DNA from: Merdivivens faecigallinarum
Lineage (GTDB): Bacteria > Bacteroidota > Bacteroidia > Bacteroidales > UBA932
Direction: 5' to 3'
Assembly (NCBI GenBank): GCA_017695055.1
Contig: JADILY010000084.1
Location: forward strand, 1 to 15,195
Length of the DNA stretch: 15,195 nt
Shown here: one piece after another, positions 14,026 through 15,195 of the stretch
Layout of the letters: every line of letters begins with the position of its first letter
Position numbering within the stretch: position 1 is the first letter of the stretch
Program-made: the position numbers and the translations under genes
Notes under the pieces: model-generated
Told to the model about the DNA's origin: nothing
The model's database searches: none
What the model saw: only the letters and a program-made list of their open reading frames with translations

Positions 14026-15074
14026 ACAAGCCTCTGAAAGTCATCATAATAGCCATTATTACGGCCGTACTGTCATGCCTGTCAGCCATAGACCGGAGCC
14101 CGTCCTTACTGCCTGAACCGGAAAGGAGATTCGCCGGAGACACCCTCGTATGCCTGATGGACATAAAAAGCGCAAGGTACGAGGCCGAAGACAGCGGATT
14201 CAATTATGCCCTGGCCGACATGCTTGAAAAGGATGAAGGCTGCACCGTACACATAGTAAACGCAAAGCGGGGCCTCAACAGGGAAGACTCATCATTTCTG
14301 GCCTCTAACGGAGGAAAATACGATATAATAATAACGAATTCCGAAATGGACAGCATTGCCGGCAGAAACGGAGGACTGCTGTTGGTAGCCAGACTTTCGG
14401 ATGAATCGATATGGGCTGCGGGGACCGATGACCTGCACGTATTCCGCGCCATGTCCGGATGGATTGCCAGAATCAAGAGCGACGGAAGCTACGAACATCT
14501 GTACGACAATTTTTTCGGAAAGGGAGATGCCGGCAAAATATCCCCTTACGACAGGATTGTAAAGCATTTCAGCAAAAGGCTCGGGTGGGACTGGAAACTT
14601 GTTTCCGCCATAATATACAGTGAATCGATGTTCATAAACGGCACGTCCTCCCGTAAGGGGGCCATCGGCCTCATGCAGATAAAACCGAGCACCGGGGCCG
14701 CATACGGCATATACGACCTTTCCTCGCCGGTAAGCAACATCGATGCCGGGACCAGGCACCTGAGATACCTTGAAAGGCTGCTCGAAAGAGAGGGCATACA
14801 GGATTCGACCGACCTGGTAAGATTCACGCTCGCAGCCTACAATGCCGGAGAAGGGAGAATCGAGGACTGCCGCGCGCTCGCATCCGCATTGGGTAAAAAT
14901 CCGGATGAATGGGAGAACATCGTGGAAGTGATGCCTCTCATGTCCCAAAAGGAATATTACAGCATGGAATGCGTGAAAAGAGGGCGCTTCAACGCAAAAG
15001 AAACTCTGAACTATGTCGAGAAAGTCCTTTCAAAATACGAAGAATACAGAAAACCGGACACTAAAGCATCTTGA
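14022..15074 (+). CDS. MltF-like lytic transglycosylase with a shortened N-terminal domain
   Basis: A 350-residue envelope enzyme that cleaves the MurNAc-GlcNAc bond of peptidoglycan with formation of 1,6-anhydroMurNAc. Residues 1-22 are a hydrophobic export segment. Cys19 in AVLSC might be lipidated, but the lipobox is imperfect, so a membrane anchor is equally possible. Residues about 38-165 resemble part of a solute-binding (SBP_bac_3-like) domain: DTLVCLMDIKSARY and YDIIITNS. Residues about 172-340 are the SLT catalytic domain: SAIIYSESMF with catalytic Glu201, GAIGLMQIKPSTG (214-224), AAYNAGEGRI (271-280) and the ETLNYV motif (327-332). E. coli MltF has 518 residues with a full two-lobe binding domain; here that domain is much shorter. 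Translation is coupled to the porin gene by an ATGA overlap. Its 3' end overlaps the convergent permease gene by 14 bp. Confidence 0.85.
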   Translation: MNKPLKVIIIAIITAVLSCLSAIDRSPSLLPEPERRFAGDTLVCLMDIKSARYEAEDSGFNYALADMLEKDEGCTVHIVNAKRGLNREDSSFLASNGGKYDIIITNSEMDSIAGRNGGLLLVARLSDESIWAAGTDDLHVFRAMSGWIARIKSDGSYEHLYDNFFGKGDAGKISPYDRIVKHFSKRLGWDWKLVSAIIYSESMFINGTSSRKGAIGLMQIKPSTGAAYGIYDLSSPVSNIDAGTRHLRYLERLLEREGIQDSTDLVRFTLAAYNAGEGRIEDCRALASALGKNPDEWENIVEVMPLMSQKEYYSMECVKRGRFNAKETLNYVEKVLSKYEEYRKPDTKAS

Positions 15075-15195
15075 CTGTCTTTGCCGGATCCACTTTTGAA
15101 ATGAACAGGCACGGAATCAGGAGCACTATCATTATGGCGGCATAGGCACAGACATCGAGCAGCACTATGCCGGCCGGATTGAAAGCTACCGGAAC
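15061..15195 (-). CDS. C-terminal end of a membrane protein, probably FtsX/LolE-like ABC permease (partial)
   Basis: Only the last 44 residues and a TAG stop are in the window. They show a final hydrophobic segment (about 9-32 of the visible part, GIVLLDVCAYAAIMIVLLIP) and then ISKVDPAKTVKML. A last transmembrane helix followed by a [KR]-x-[DN]-P-[AV]-K-[AST] tail is the usual ending of FtsX/MacB/LolE-type ABC permeases, where it reads like RIDPVKAIR. That is the basis of the call, and the rest of the protein is unseen. Another polytopic transporter is possible. The gene overlaps the 3' end of the transglycosylase gene by 14 bp, tail to tail. Confidence 0.55.
   Translation of the reverse strand, partial: VPVAFNPAGIVLLDVCAYAAIMIVLLIPCLFISKVDPAKTVKML

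Overview
The window reads as chromosome of a Bacteroidota (Bacteroidales-like) bacterium. The evidence is several TAnnTTTG promoter elements of the Bacteroidota type, three large outer-membrane proteins of which two belong to families typical of the phylum (OMP_b-brl_3 barrel, Porin_10-like porin), a DUF4491 protein, and moderate GC with frequent ATA (Ile) and AGG (Arg) codons. Genus cannot be fixed by eye. Coding density is very high. No RNA gene, CRISPR array, insertion sequence or integrase was seen, and no gene-free stretch exceeds about 175 bp.

Layout, left to right. (1) 1-326 (-): N-terminal part of an OmpR-type response regulator. It is divergent from (2) 498-2999 (+), an OMP_b-brl_3-type TonB-receptor-like protein; the two share a 171-bp control region. 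(3) 3007-3429 (-): META/HslJ-like lipoprotein, convergent with (2) and divergent from (4) 3574-5967 (+), a classic TonB-dependent receptor without the usual Bacteroidota N-terminal extension. (5) 9253-5983 (-): a tight four-gene operon. It runs from an AmgK-like amino-sugar kinase fused to a RapZ C-terminal domain, to a MurU-like nucleotidyltransferase, a DUF4491 membrane protein and a secreted protein of unknown function. (6) 9324-11333 (+): a two-domain NAD-salvage enzyme, nicotinate phosphoribosyltransferase fused to nicotinamidase, divergent from the operon across 70 bp. (7) 11365-14025 (+): Porin_10-like porin with Asp/Ser/Thr-rich repeats, overlapping by ATGA (8) 14022-15074 (+), an MltF-like lytic transglycosylase. 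(9) 15061-15195 (-): C-terminal end of a membrane protein, probably an FtsX/LolE-like ABC permease.

The most interesting unit is the minus-strand operon. The first two genes match the AmgK-MurU route, which turns MurNAc into MurNAc-1-phosphate and then UDP-MurNAc, bypassing MurA. The kinase carries the RapZ C-terminal domain, which in E. coli senses glucosamine-6-phosphate and binds the sRNA GlmZ. Here the basic residues known to bind RNA are missing, so I infer an amino-sugar-sensing regulatory domain acting directly on a recycling kinase. The PncB-PncA fusion next door is a second compact salvage device: one polypeptide with both steps from nicotinamide to nicotinate mononucleotide and intact catalytic residues in both halves. 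The lytic transglycosylase further on could release the wall sugars the kinase recycles, but that link is only inference.
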